Of a stretch of 64,000 nucleotides of DNA, positions 38,301 to 50,660 are shown piece after piece (within the stretch, counting starts at the first letter, position 1; every line of letters begins with the position of its first letter). Below the pieces are notes generated by a model, which was not told where the DNA came from, ran no database searches, and was given only the letters and a program-made list of their open reading frames with translations. A program made the translations under genes and the position numbers. Source of the stretch: Viola odorata (lineage: Eukaryota; Streptophyta; Magnoliopsida; Malpighiales; Violaceae); NCBI GenBank assembly GCA_963691705.1, contig OY829540.1, positions 69,612,367 to 69,676,366 on the forward strand, read 5' to 3'.

Positions 38301-39332
38301 CGGATCATTAATCTTACAAAGAATGCGAATGATGGTTACTGAGTGGTTCTTACCTATCCACGATGCACATACAGCAGAACCTGCAATTACAAGATCTGCT
38401 TTCATGGCCGTTTTGAAGCTGAGGTCTGCTCTGTCTTCAACCACTTTGATTCTCCTCCTAGAAAGCTCTGACATCAATCCACCCTTCTTACTAAGGACAA
38501 CAGCAGAAACAGTGGCACCACAGCTCAGAAACTCAGTTGCCAGTTCCAACATTGTGAGTGGAGCTCCAGTCATTGAAAGCTCATGGAATATCATTACAAA
38601 TTTCCTAGACCATACAAGACGCGCAAAGTTTCCCTTCCTATCACAGGTACCAGATCGCTTCTCGGGACTCCATTCCAAAATTCTATCCTCCATAGAGCCA
38701 AATGGACCAACAAGCAAACCATAAGTAGCATTGTTCCTTGGTATGTCAGGTTCTTGCTCCTCATTCTCATTGCTGTCAACCAAAACTTTTGTCTTGTCAC
38801 GTGTTTTTCCACGCAACTTTCTGCTTGCCTTTTTGCTCCTCTTCCTTATTGTTATCTTTCGATTGGATGGAACTGCGGCCCTCTTCTTGGACAAAACAAC
38901 ATCCAGCCGTTTATTATCCCCCACCTGAATGCTACCAGTCCCATTATTTACAACCGCAGGATTGTTTTTGGCAAGCAAATCCCGCCGTGTACTCTGTTCA
39001 TCTGAAATCACATTTGTTGTTTTTCGTCCAAATGCCAGGAACTCTTCCTTATTAGTATCATTATGAGCCCATCTGGACTGAACATAAAACCCAAGATAAG
39101 TCCAGAGAGTGATCAGAAGCAACCAGTAGACTAATCGATTGCTTCGAAACCACTGTCCATAACCTAAACTACTTCTACCCTCTCTTCTTGGAGTTCGGTT
39201 TAATCGAAATGTAGGTGAGTTCTTAGGTGTTGATTTACCTGACAAAGTGGGCTTAAGACTTCCACCTTGCCTGAATGATGACTGCCTAGATACATTAACA
39301 TGCAAATCCCCTCTGAGCTTGCCCTCCTCCAT
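35398..39332 (-). CDS. Golgi-type membrane-anchored GT4-fold glycosyltransferase family protein
   Basis: Four coding exons join in phase: 38354-39332, 36953-37833, 36468-36524 and 35398-35643, giving about 720 residues. The N-terminus (RQGGSLKPTLSGKSTPK, then RREGRSSLGYGQWFRSNR) matches a small plant family that I recall as At3g15940/At1g52420. One hydrophobic segment, about residues 68-85 (VYWLLLITLWTYLGFYV), marks a type II anchor with a basic cytosolic tail. The C-terminal half has the GT-B/GT4 nucleotide-sugar-binding signature: ETFGRVTIE (E-x7-E) followed by FGLP and VLGTDAGGTKEIVEHNVTGL. The donor, acceptor and biological role are not known to me. Exon 2 contains a low-conservation Lys-rich insert (about residues 485-560). 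The start ATG at 39332 is followed by the conserved N-terminus. Confidence 0.9.
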
Positions 39333-39448
39333 CTGCTACCTCAATTGTATAGTGCAGCATAAAACTACCCACATTGCTTGCACAATACCCAATACAAAAA
39401 TCATCAGAGCTACAAATCCATCCAATGTACTTTATATATAACCTTCAC

Positions 39449-39789
39449 CTGAAAAGGAGAAAAAAACATCATCCTGCAAATTAGGAAAAAGGAAAACCAA
39501 ACCCTCACAAAAACAAAGTAGCAAAACCACAAATCATTGTTTTCTTCATCAGACATCACAGGACATTTCTGATACACATCATTCCACAATCATCCTAAAA
39601 CCAAAATAATGGCTTGAATAAAAAAAACAAACAATCTCACATTTTCTCACTGATACTTCCAATCCCAAGTAACTTAAAACCAGACATTGCTAAAGTTAAT
39701 CCATAAAGTAGCTAACATCACATCTTGCTTTAACTTTTTTCTACACTTCCTCATGAACCAAACACAACCCACCAGCTATAGATACTTAC
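39449..39789 (-). other. intron in the 5' UTR of the glycosyltransferase gene
   Basis: On the minus strand, CAGAATG/GTAAGTATC (donor at 39789) and TCTCCTTTTCAG/GTGAAGG (acceptor at 39449) bracket a 341-nt intron between an untranslated exon upstream of 39790 and the coding exon. Long leader introns often raise expression in plants. Confidence 0.6.
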
Positions 39790-40090
39790 CATTCTGAAGT
39801 TCTTCACCGCGAACAGTTCCCTTCCTCCCAATCAATCCTCCTACTTTATAAGTAAAGCTTCTACAGTAACCACAGCTTAATCCTTTTTTTCTTGGAGAAT
39901 AGCTTGAACAGTCTTAAGACAAATTGTTCATGTAAAAAAGACTTAGAACTGTGAGAAAGAAGGAGATAAAAGTTGAAAAAAAGAAGAAAAAAGTTTACTC
40001 TTTGATCTTTCCTTAGAGAAAGAGAGCAATGAGAAGCGAAAGATCCTTTCTTTTTAGCTAATGTTCAGAGCTTGCAGAGAGGTGAGGAGA

Positions 40091-42154
40091 AAGAGAGAGA
40101 TAGAGAAGCACTGGGGTACTCAGAGGTTTTAGAGAGAGAGCAGAACACGGAGAAGGTCAAAGGAGTAGATGTCTGAAAAATAACGAAAAACAAAAAAATG
40201 CCTGAAACATTTGTTGACGAAGGCATGATCTCACGTGGGAATTTCGCACGTGTGAACTCCACATGGTTGGTGATGATACTATACAGAGCGCCCTTTGGTA
40301 AGAAATTCTGTGCCTTGAAAGGACACGTGGCGGCATACTGTTTGCTGATGTGCATTAGAAATTGTTGTGGGCCCTACTCTGGTGTCGGTATAGCGGATTG
40401 GCTACGTGTAGCTGTCAAAGGGATCAAGTTGACAATGATATCACATTAATAGCCGTTGGATTGAGAGTGAAAATGAACATATTCTTACCAAAGGGAGTAG
40501 CAATAGAATTTGATTAGATTAAGCATTCTATTCTATCAACTGTTGCTACAAAAAAAAAATTGGTATTTATATCGTGACAGGATACCTAATTTATCAGAGT
40601 TCTCGAAAACGAGTCTTTTTATCTACATCATCCTACTCCTTTCCTATGTGTGTCTCGTTTCATTGAAATTGAGTTCTACATTTCACACCAACCTTTGCCG
40701 TGATTTTGACCTGCACCAGGTATGCCATTGCTTATGGCACAAATTGCCGGTGGTGTATGTGTTTTAATTTGGTCGGTCCCCTCCGCTCCATGTCAGTGCA
40801 AAACACTGTGCAGAGCAATGCAGTTTTACACACAGGGATAAATTGATACTTACGCCTTCAATTTTTGCACAATTCAAAAAAGGTATGTTGAACAATAATA
40901 CCAATGAGGAACAGATCTTCACAAGCAACATAACACAACAAAAATTGGAATAAAACTTCACACTCAATAAGTTAATAACCCAACAAAATTATGGAAATAA
41001 TGGCATGACATGATTACATGCAGCATTCCTTCAACCAATCCCAAGCAAATCATGCAGTAAAAGTCGAGTAGAGTCCAGACATATTTCTTACAAGTCAGGA
41101 CTCGAGTCGAGAGTTAAACCATACACAGGTTAGGGTCTTCCTATTTTTGTTTCCTAACTACTAACTCAACCATCATTCTTAAAAGAAACTTTAAAATGAT
41201 TTAATAAAAAAAAAACTACCACATAATTGTTATTGATGAAAACAGAAAAGATACATAAATTATAGCCTCGTTCCATAGCTTTGAAAAAAAAGCATTTTTG
41301 TCAAAATGTCAACACAATATACGACAACAAATCAAATAAATCTCTACCTCCACAACCTCAGCGAGTACGAACCCAGTATACATGAGAAATCCCATGTACA
41401 AGAGAGCAAATACCCGTCAGACTCGTCTATTCAGCTACTAGGTCAAAAGTCAGATGCAAAACTCAAACCAGCTACTTAAATAAACAAGAAATCTCAACAT
41501 CACTGGCGCAAACAGCTTCTGCACAACAACCCTTGTTCTTTTTGAACCCTTTTTTTTTGTATATAGTTTTTGGAGAAGCCAGCATTGACAAGCTTCACTA
41601 AACCAGAAAACCAACCCACAAGAAATAACCTGAGAACAAAACACAAGTAATAAGATTTTTCCTAGTCAGAGTTGACAGACTTATTAGTATATCAGACATG
41701 GTAGCACTTCATACCGCAAATTTAAACAAGAAACGGCCACCTATCGAGCCACAATTTTGCTCTCGAGTTGACTTGCAGCACGAGCAGGTGTTTGCTACAT
41801 ATAACTGCCATAATACAAAAACCAAACAGCGGTGAAAACTAACAACTACAAAAGTAAACCAATATAGTGAGAAAAATTCCAGTTCCCTAGTCCTTCCACC
41901 AAACAACGATTTCTTCTCTATTATTTTAATCATTGGGGAACTGGAGAAAACAAAGATTAATAAAGATCTTATCCATGTTATTAAGTCTCAAAAGCAAAGC
42001 TAATGAATTTATAAGTGTTCCATCCAAAATATCACCACATCATGAAAGTAGCACACAGTAATGCTACTAATAGTCTTACAAACTTATACATAAACTTAAA
42101 CATGCATACACATAGATACCCCCCACAAGTTATCAGGGACAAAAGACTAGTTAC
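40091..42154. other. region between the glycosyltransferase promoter and MLN51
   Basis: 40091-40500 is the glycosyltransferase promoter side. From about 41000 to 42154 the DNA probably belongs to the 3' UTR and a 3' UTR intron of MLN51 (separate entry). No additional protein gene was recognised. Confidence 0.45.
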
Positions 42155-42314
42155 CTAAAATATCCCGGAACATACTGCAGCCCAAAGCACTCCAGAACAC
42201 AAGCTGGAGATAACAAAGGGCCTGGATGAAGGCCTGCATCAGCCCATAAGCAAAATTACTGATGTTGTAACCAAAAGACAACAGAAAAAAAAAATCAACT
42301 GAGCAAAAGTTTAC
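41630..42314 (-). other. putative 3' UTR introns of MLN51
   Basis: Downstream of the MLN51 stop (42349) the minus strand shows GATAAAG/GTAAAC (donor at 42314), then GGGCTGATGCAG/GCC (exon start 42233), then ATTTTAG/GTAACT (donor at 42154) and TTTTGTTCTCAG/GTT (exon start 41629). This gives introns 42234-42314 (81 nt) and 41630-42154 (525 nt), with a 79-nt untranslated exon between them. The second junction lies about 113 nt after the stop. These sites are inferred from sequence only, and another acceptor near 41810 is possible. Confidence 0.45.
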
Positions 42315-42348
42315 CTTTATCTGCTTATTCAAACATGCATCATCTTAG

Positions 42349-45300
42349 TTAAGAACTTGAACTTGGCTGCTTAAAATCCATCTCTGAGTATCTGCATGTT
42401 GGACAGAATATGTTAGAAAATCATACAAAGCAAATTAACACCTAAGGCAAAGGAGGATCAGTCCATTTATAACAACTCAAGAAATCTATATTTAACTTGC
42501 CTGCGAGGCTTCTGTCGCTGCCCAAACTCATCATTATTGACAAGCTCTGTAGAGAAGATGAAGAGGTATAATGAAAACTACAGAATCCGCATTAGAACAC
42601 AAAGATAGGAAAGGCTTAAAGGTATCTTACCAGGTCTCTGAGTAGGTGTCAAATCGTTACTGGTCTTATTGGCATTACTTTCCTTGCTGCAAAGAAAACA
42701 ATGTATTAGATCCGGCAATGCTAACAACTTGTACAAACAAATGGAATCAAACCATGCCAAATAGAAAATAACCCCCAGAACTTTGGATCTCGACAACATG
42801 CATCATAATGTAGAATTGTCATTATCATTGATAAAAGAAAAACCACATGTTAGAGCCGAAAAAATAATAGCAAACCAATTAATAAAACAACCAGCACACA
42901 GGAAGCCAGTCTCTAATAAAAGTATTATTAAAAATAAGGGTATATCCCTTTCAGGAATTTGGGAAATTGGAGTCCTAAATTTGGGTTAACAATCAGAAAC
43001 AAATGGATGACTATAAGGATGGCCATCAAAAAATAAATAAATAAATCCCATCACCATAGTATAAAAAGAAGAAATTAAGGATGCTCTCAACACCACCACC
43101 ACAGCAGCGGAAAGTGTAATTAAGGTAACCAAAGTATTATCATAAGTTATGCAGGGCCTTTCTTCATCACTATATAATTAATATGTTTAACTTCTGACTA
43201 GTTTTTCACTCGCCAGAGAGTTTCTGATTATCTGATTGAATTTTTGATATTATTAGCAATTTCTCAAGTCCAATTGCTTGTACTGTTTAGGAACTAAAGA
43301 AGGGCATCTATATTTTCCTTGGATAAAACTTGGAGCTCTTGTTATCGTGAGCATTTTGTCAAGTTCACTTGCTTCCACTAGTTTTTGGGGAGTAGTGACA
43401 GCTAGCTATACTTTTCTAAATGACATTTTTTTCTTTCAAAGCACGCATCTTGAACAATAGTCAATAATATAAATAGCTCATTGGAACAAAGAAGCGCGGG
43501 CAATTCTATTAGTAGACTTAGAAGTCCAGTACCCACAACAATAAGCTTACCTTGAAGAACCCAAGGAAGATGTCTGTCCAGACGCACGACTCTGATAAGC
43601 ACCATCCACAGCAATATAAGGAGAACAATAGGTACCACCTAAGGCTCCTGCGGCACCAGCCAAAACTGGTAACCTAAACATTGGAAAAAACAGTGACCAC
43701 AGTCAGCCATTGAAAATGAAAAAATAAAATTAAGTGTAACTGTACACAGTAAGGCATAAATTAGTTCCACACAAAATTATCATTACATAACAATTACTCA
43801 TGCTACACCAACACCATGCAACAAGCTACCAGTTAAGATGATATTGATAATAACAAAATTAGACCTCGATACAAATTATTCTTCATAAATTCCAAAATTT
43901 ACCCCACTCCATAAAAGTAACAAATCAATTAAGTATCAACTAAACAAATTACATCAAACAAAACAATCAACCATAGATAAACCAGTACAAAGGAAAAGAA
44001 ACACCATACCATGTCATCTCAGAATTTCCTAAACCACGTTGGGGTTGAGCAACATATCCAGGAAAAGCCATGCCAACAGTTGGAACTCCGAGGCCACCAG
44101 CATGTTGACCCCCAAATTGCATAACTGCATGCCAATCAACCAAAGATTAGAGAATGAATGACTAAAAAAAAGTGTGCCATCTTCTGAAAGCTCAGTAGAT
44201 AAAAGCTCATTCAACACCAAATTAATGAAATGATATAATCCAAAAACATGCCGACAACAGGCAAAAAAGGAAGAAGCATAAACAAAAGGATACCTTATTA
44301 TATGAATTGTAATAAAACTAAACAGTTAGCTAAGGGCCTCTCATTTAATGAATGCTCTAGGAGAGCTAACTTGTCTTTCTTATTTTATGTTTATTGTAAA
44401 GACAGACAAAGTCGACGAAAAAATGATACCTGGTAAAAAAGCTGGGAAGTTTTGATCACCGTGACCACCCATATTCCCAGTAGCACCCATAACCTGGGCT
44501 CCACCATAAAGAAAAGATCCTCTTCCGCTTCCCTGGATGGTGCCTTTTCCCTTTCCAACTAGTGCATTTCTGGATTTGCTTGATTCTGAAGTAGATTCCA
44601 CTTCTGAAGCTTCATAAGAATTCATTGACAAAGCAGTTTTAGGAGGAGAAGAGGCCCGAGAACTGCTTCCAGAATGTGGGCCCAACTGTTGGCCAGGAGA
44701 TTGAACAGAAGGTTGGATGCGGTTTTGAGCAGTATTGCGCTGAGCAGTTTGGAGCTGTGGTGTAGAGGAGATTCTATTTCCTGTTGGCTGATAAGTCATC
44801 TGTGCTGAAACAGCTACGCCCCTTCCTTGAGCCCTGGGATGTGTGGATTGCATGTTATTCGCAATTGACGATCCAGATGCCACTTGAATATCGTTTGAAG
44901 TTTTTCCCGAAGATGAAGTGATGGAATCATCAGTATAAAGCTTGTCAATGCCAACAGAATTAGCAATATTCTTCCCTCGTGTTAACGCACTGCTTTGTCG
45001 GACAGAGAGATTTTCATCTATTGCAGAGGTGCGAAGAGTCCTGTTGCTATTTACAGCTTGTACATCTCTTTTCTGAGCTAAAGTGAGGTCCTTGTTGGTA
45101 GATCCAGAAGGATAAAAGGGAGGAGAAGCAGAACTCAAGCTTGAATGTTTTCGGGCGGGAGGTGCTTGATCAGATTCTGTATTTGATGTCTGTGCAATAA
45201 CTCTCCCCGAACTAACATGTGAAGGTTTTTCAAGGAGCTTCCCAGGCTGCTTGTTTTGCATAGGAGAGGTCTGACTGCTATTCCTCATACTAGCTTCATA

Positions 45301-46700
45301 CTTTCTGGGCCCTCTCCCTTTCACAACTTTTCTCACCTCGTTCTGACTGTTACCATTGCTGAATGATTTGGGCCTGCTCCTTCTGACATAACCACCGTCT
45401 GGTACCCGGTTTCTACCACCACGACCTCGATAGTTACCTCTAGAAGATCTCTTACCCTGAATTTATTTCCAATGATAATTCATAAACAAAGGTTCCAAAA
45501 CAAGAAGAAAATGGAGGGAAAAAGGAAGAATAAAAAAAATTGATCAGACAAATTGTCAAGATAAATCACCACCTGTTCATGATGCCTTTCCTGTGATGTT
45601 AACTCCTCAAACTTGTCGTGCCCCCATTTCTTATCATCTTTGGATTCCCATAACCTTCTTCCACCTTGCAATCGCCTAAACCAGAGTAGATATACTTTTT
45701 AAGATCAATTTCCCATAACTAATGCAATACAAACTCAAATAGAAACAAGCCGGACAACTTAAAGTTAAGGTTACAGGCATTAAGGTATCAGGAAATGGTA
45801 AACCTCCAAGTTCTTAGGGGAAATATCAACACCAAAGAACCCAAAGAACTTAACTATCAATGAAACAGTATGTTCTGGGGCCTAAATACAATAAACGTAA
45901 GTTACCATTTAAGTTCAAACTTAAAAGTGCATATAATCTACCTATGTTCCATATTCAAAGAGTGGAATACTATTATCACAGTCACCATGGCACAAAAATC
46001 AAAGAATACTACAACAAAAACCACCAACAATCATCAGAGGGGGTAGGATGTACTCTCATCATAGTCTCCAGCAGCAAAAATTCAAAGAACGATACTATTG
46101 ATAATAACCCAAATCAATATGTAATTCAAAATTGGTAAACCAGGCTGTGTGCATATATTTATTTAATACTGTCTACACTGTCTCGGGTAACTATAAAATT
46201 TATATACCATAACCATACCTGTGTCGCCCACGAGAGTTGTCCCTAAACCTATCATCGTGCATGTAAAATGCGCCTGCTGTTGGCACAGCAAATGGTTCAT
46301 TCTCCTTCTTCCCTTCCCCTTCCCCTTTTCCTTCCTCACCCTCAACACCCTCTCCTCCCTCCATATTTTCCTGCTCCCGTTTTCCATCCTTTTCCTTCAC
46401 TACCACTTCCTCATCATCCTCATAACCCTCCACTTCATCACCCTCCTCCTCTTCCTCCTCTATTAACTCATCATCATCCTCTTCTTCATCATCATCGTAT
46501 TCAGCAGCCCCGCCTTGATCATCCGATTCTTCAGAATCATGAATGTGTCCACTTCTGCGATCCATTCTTCGCTCCTTACTGTCATTATTATCTTCACCTT
46601 CTTCATCATCACTTGCAGCCTTTCTTCTTCGCATTCCAGGTAAACGTTTCTCCTCCTCCGGATCACTCTCGTACACGTCATCCTCTCCTACTTTCGCCAT
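42349..46700 (-). CDS. MLN51: MLN51/Barentsz (CASC3), exon-junction-complex core component
   Basis: MLN51 stabilises eIF4A3 on spliced mRNA and links splicing to localisation, translation and nonsense-mediated decay. Eight coding exons join in phase: 46219-46700, 45573-45675, 44430-45456, 44010-44124, 43551-43673, 42631-42686, 42501-42546 and 42349-42391, giving about 664 residues. Residues 1-130 are highly acidic with long Glu/Asp runs. The Btz/SELOR domain starts at about 134 (EPFAVPTAGAFYMHDDRF, then RRLQGGRRLWESKDDKKWGH) and crosses the exon 1/2 junction; it wraps eIF4A3 and RNA. The rest is a low-complexity Ser/Gln/Arg-rich tail, including an RGG-like patch (SSRGNYRGRGGRNR). The intron after exon 7 uses a GC donor (GCAG/GCAAGT). 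The ATG at 46700 is the family start (MAKVGEDDVYESDPEEE). Confidence 0.92.
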
Positions 46701-48176
46701 TCAAATTCCCAAAAAGAAAAACTGTTTAAACCCTAAAAAAACCTAATTTGGAGATTTTGAATAAATATAGTGGAAAATAAAGAAATTCGAAAGTTGAGTA
46801 AGCTGAATCTGAAGGGAATCTAGGAGTCTCGATTCTTAAGAAACCCTAGATTTTGAGAGTAAAAAGGGGGAGAGGATTTTTATGAGAGTAGAATTCGTGA
46901 GGACAGAGAAGTCTCCCCGTTTTGCCGTTTTCGGATCGAAGAGTAGTTTAGAAATTATACAGATTTTGTAAGGATATTTAGGGAGATTGCGATTTCGCCA
47001 CAGTGCCCGTGTATTTTCTTTAATGGGCCCAAGCCCAATAATAATGGTTTGGGTCCATTGACGTATCACAAAAGCCCAACCTTCCTAACAACACAAAGTG
47101 CAAAAACAAAATCGAGTCAAAATTACATCTCAACTATAACTATAAGTATCTTTTTCTTTATTAAAAATTAAAAAAATAATATATATACTTATCTCTTACT
47201 TAAATCACCGCATGCATCTAATGAAATTCAACTTGTGGTAAAACTTTCAAAAAAAACTTATGGTAAATACATATATTTTGATGATTAAATAGCTTTTAAA
47301 AAAAAATTATGACCGATCAAAATTTAAAAAATTCAGTGTATTTTTAACCTTTACGAATATTTTTTTAGACAAATAATATGTTGTGTAAAAAAACAAGAAA
47401 AATCGTATGTTAAAATCTATAGATTAATATGCATAGTGTCTTTTTAGTTTTTATTTTCTATTTTTTTGGTAAAATTTATAATTTAACCCTACCTTTGTTC
47501 ATAATTCACAATTTAGCTTTTGTGTTAATAGTTTCATGTTACCATTTATATGTTCGAATGAAACAATTCAACGCGAATTGAATAATTTAATCAATTTAAA
47601 GTACAAGAAAAGTGGACAAATTATCTAAATGATAAATCAAAAAAATGTGACCAAAACTATAGTGTTTGCCAATTTTTCTAAATTTTATAGTTATAAAATT
47701 GATTAATTTATTTAACTTGGGTCAAATTGCTTCAATCGGAAAAATAAATGGACTAAAATGCAAATAACTGGTACTTAACAGTGAAGTAGTCTGAGTCAAC
47801 TTCGGCCATAAGTAGCTTTTCAAAGTGAACAAAAAGAAAACAGGAAAGGAGAACAACTTCGGCATCAAGTAGAGTATCGAGTTACGGATAAGAATAGAAA
47901 AGACGACTTGTCATTTCAGTCCCTTCCTCTCTTTCCAGCATGGAATTCTACTGTATATGAATTAGAATTAGACCACAAGCCTTTTCCTTTTCGTTTCTTT
48001 TTGAAAAAGAAAATAGTAAAAAGGAAGACTAAAGACAAACATGAGGGTTGTGTTATAAATAAGACACCACCAAATTACCAATAGACAAAGGCAGAGTATA
48101 GGAGAAAGAAAGCAGAATATTGAGAGCAGAACAGGAAAAGTTTGGAGAAAAAGGGGAGGAACAAATTAACAAGGAT
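46701..48176. other. divergent promoter region between MLN51 and the J-protein gene
   Basis: The two genes are transcribed away from each other. The first 250 bp is the MLN51 leader and promoter. 47080-47800 is AT-rich with nothing recognisable, and 47940-48176 is the leader side of the J-protein gene. Confidence 0.5.
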
Positions 48177-49711
48177 ATGGATCACTACAAGATATTGCAG
48201 GTGGACAAGAATTCAACAGAAGATGATCTGAAGAGAGCTTACAGGAAGTTTTCCAATGAGAAGAAACAAGCTGATGCTAAGTTCAATCAAATCTCCGAGG
48301 CCTATGAGGTTTCAATTTCTTGCCTAAAGTCTTGTAATTTCTCAAATTTTGTTCTTCTTCTTCAAACTTTGGGTAGTAATTTTTCTCACTAAGGAGTGAG
48401 CTTGAGCCATAAGGAATCAATCACCATGAAAAATCAATTCTTGCAGCAGAATTCTTAATGCTTGTGTACTTTTAATGAATTTATTAAGGTCCTTGCTAAG
48501 TTTTCATAATTTAATTAGCGATCAGTATTTTTAATTTGAATATCTGAATGTCTCATCAGAAATTGATAAATGTTTTTCATGTAGGTACTTAGTGACCCGT
48601 CGAGAAGAAGAGTGTATGATCAATATGGAGCAGAGGGTCTTAAGATCCGATTCCCATCATCATCACCCGGTACAAATGCTAGATTCTCTAACTGTCCTGA
48701 TGACATTTTTGAAAGTTTCTTTGGCTCTTCATCAATCTCTGGTGGAGTATTCGATGGGTACCCAAGTGGGCCTCAAAAGGACCCTCCAATACATAACACC
48801 TTGCCCTGCACTCTTGAAGATCTCTACCTGGGGACTACCAAGAAGATGAAGATATCCAGAGCCATTGTTGACGTAAATCGGTATGCTTTTTTTCGAGTTC
48901 ATTCGTATAATTGATTTGTTTGATCAAATCAAGAATCTTTTTTCACGATGTTGTAGTTTTAGAACGTGTATGAGTAGCCTCTTGGCTTTCCGGACAATAG
49001 ATAAATCTCATTTGTGCATTGTCAGCCCTACAGAGGATGACTCTCGGCAGAAAATATTTTATGCTATGACACTGCTCAGCTACTCTAAGGTTCATCATGT
49101 TTTGGGATAAATCCAGTCTCTTTGTTTATACAATAAGGATTTCTGTTAAAACTAGGCACAAATTTTTGGTATAGAGCAAGTTGAAAAAGGGTTTTTCGCC
49201 TTGTTACATGAAGTGATTAAGGTTCTGTACTATGGAAACAAGTTGGTGTAATTTGTTGTTTTGGAGCAGCAATAAATTGCAGGTAGACGAGGTACTAAGC
49301 ATTGTCATAAAGCGCGGATGGAAGAAAGGCACGAAGATCACCTTCCCGGAGAAAGGGAATGTGAGGCCGAATGCGGTGTCATCCGATTTGATCTTCACTG
49401 TAGATGAGAAGCCTCATCCTGCGTTCGTTCGCGACGGGAATGACTTGTTCATCACACGAAATATCTCAGCACTTGAAGCCTTCACAGGTTGTTCTGTCCG
49501 CATCCCCACACTAGATGGAAGAACTTTAACCATTCCGATCAATGTTGTGATTCATCCGAACTACGAGGAAGTTGTTCGAGGGGAAGGTATGCCGATCCAA
49601 AATGACCCAGATAACAGAGGAAATTTGATCATCAAGTTTACCATCAAATTCCCAACTAGTCTTACCTCGGAGCAGAAGTCAGGAATCAGAAGAGCACTTG
49701 GGTCCACGTAA
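48177..49711 (+). CDS. DnaJ class-B-like co-chaperone lacking the HPD motif
   Basis: Class B (Sis1/DNAJB1-type) J-proteins deliver clients to Hsp70 and stimulate its ATPase through the J-domain HPD loop. Exons 48177-48308, 48585-48872 and 49283-49711 join in phase to about 282 residues. Helices I-II (DHYKILQVDKNSTEDDLKRAYRK) and helix III (DAKFNQISEAYEVLSDPSRR) are present, but the loop between them reads FSNEKKQA. The expected lysine/Trp-His-Pro-Asp-Lys segment is missing by what looks like an in-frame loss of about 9 codons. The Gly/Phe linker is short. The C-terminal substrate-binding domains are well kept (PCTLEDLYLGTTKKMKISR, RGWKKGTKITFPEKGN, RDGNDLFITRNISALEA). An upstream in-frame ATG at 48120 would add 19 residues unlike the family, so I prefer 48177. 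The exon 2 donor is uncertain: GTTGAC/GTAAAT keeps phase, but about 8 residues usual in the family are then absent. Confidence 0.85.
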
Positions 49712-50660
49712 AAAAATGTTGTCTTTGTGTGTTAGCAAACTTATGTAATGGTGAAATTAGAAATTAGAAAGTAGGCGGGTTCTTGTGTTAGTTTCTTCAA
49801 TGCTAGGTATCTGTTCTGTTATAGCCTACTTTCTTGTATCAATTTGTTGTGACTCATGTTGGTACGTTGAGTAATTTTCAATGGGTAATGACAATTTATA
49901 CCCTCTAGTCAATCGAAATAAATATTTTACATTTCTAACGGAAAAAAGAATCATAATAGATCATTTACTAATTGAAATTAACGTTTTACACCCTTCGACA
50001 ATACGTGGTAGTTAAGTGTTGATGTAAATTTTATTTTTAAATTTTTTTCCCTTCCGTAAATACATGTCAATCGCTGTTAGCATTTTCAAGTCAGAAAATA
50101 ATATAAAATAGATTTTCTTAAATTTTAAATAAAAAACAACAAATTCTATCTTGAATAAACCAAACTTGTATTAAAAATATTTTTATATAAATTGAATTTA
50201 TCCCAGTAATAAAAGTTAGATCAGTTTTGTCCATTAACCTTCGAATAGCACGTAATTAATTTGCCATTTAAAAAAAAAACCACGTTAATATTTTCAGAAA
50301 AAAAATTAAATAAATATAATTAAAAATTAAAATCCCTTCTCCCTCTCACTGTTACTCATCCCAATCCTCACTCTCATTCTCTTCCTCTTCTTCATTTGAA
50401 TCATTTCGTTTCATTCTCCTCATCATCACCATCCAATCACACTCATCAACCAACAACCTAATATTATCATCATCTCCAAATCGGAAGGGAAAGGTGAAGT
50501 GTCTGCAACTTTTTTTTTTTTAAAAAAAAGAAGGTTAATGCCTTATATTACGACAGAAGAAGAAACCTCATCTATCACCACCGGAAATCATAGTTAAACT
50601 TAGAGGAACAACATCAAACCACTGAAACCCCAACCCCTGCGTGAAAGTTAAATGGACTAA

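Noticed and set aside
46268..46729. His/Pro/Leu-rich + strand frame of 153 codons
   Set aside because: Antisense shadow of the Glu/Asp-rich first exon of MLN51.
48120..48176. Upstream in-frame ATG for the J-protein
   Set aside because: The extra 19 residues are unlike class B J-proteins, which begin directly with the helix I motif.
48881..49282. Extra exon of the J-protein supplying the missing residues
   Set aside because: No candidate with splice sites in the right phase; the visible AG sites lead to immediate stops.
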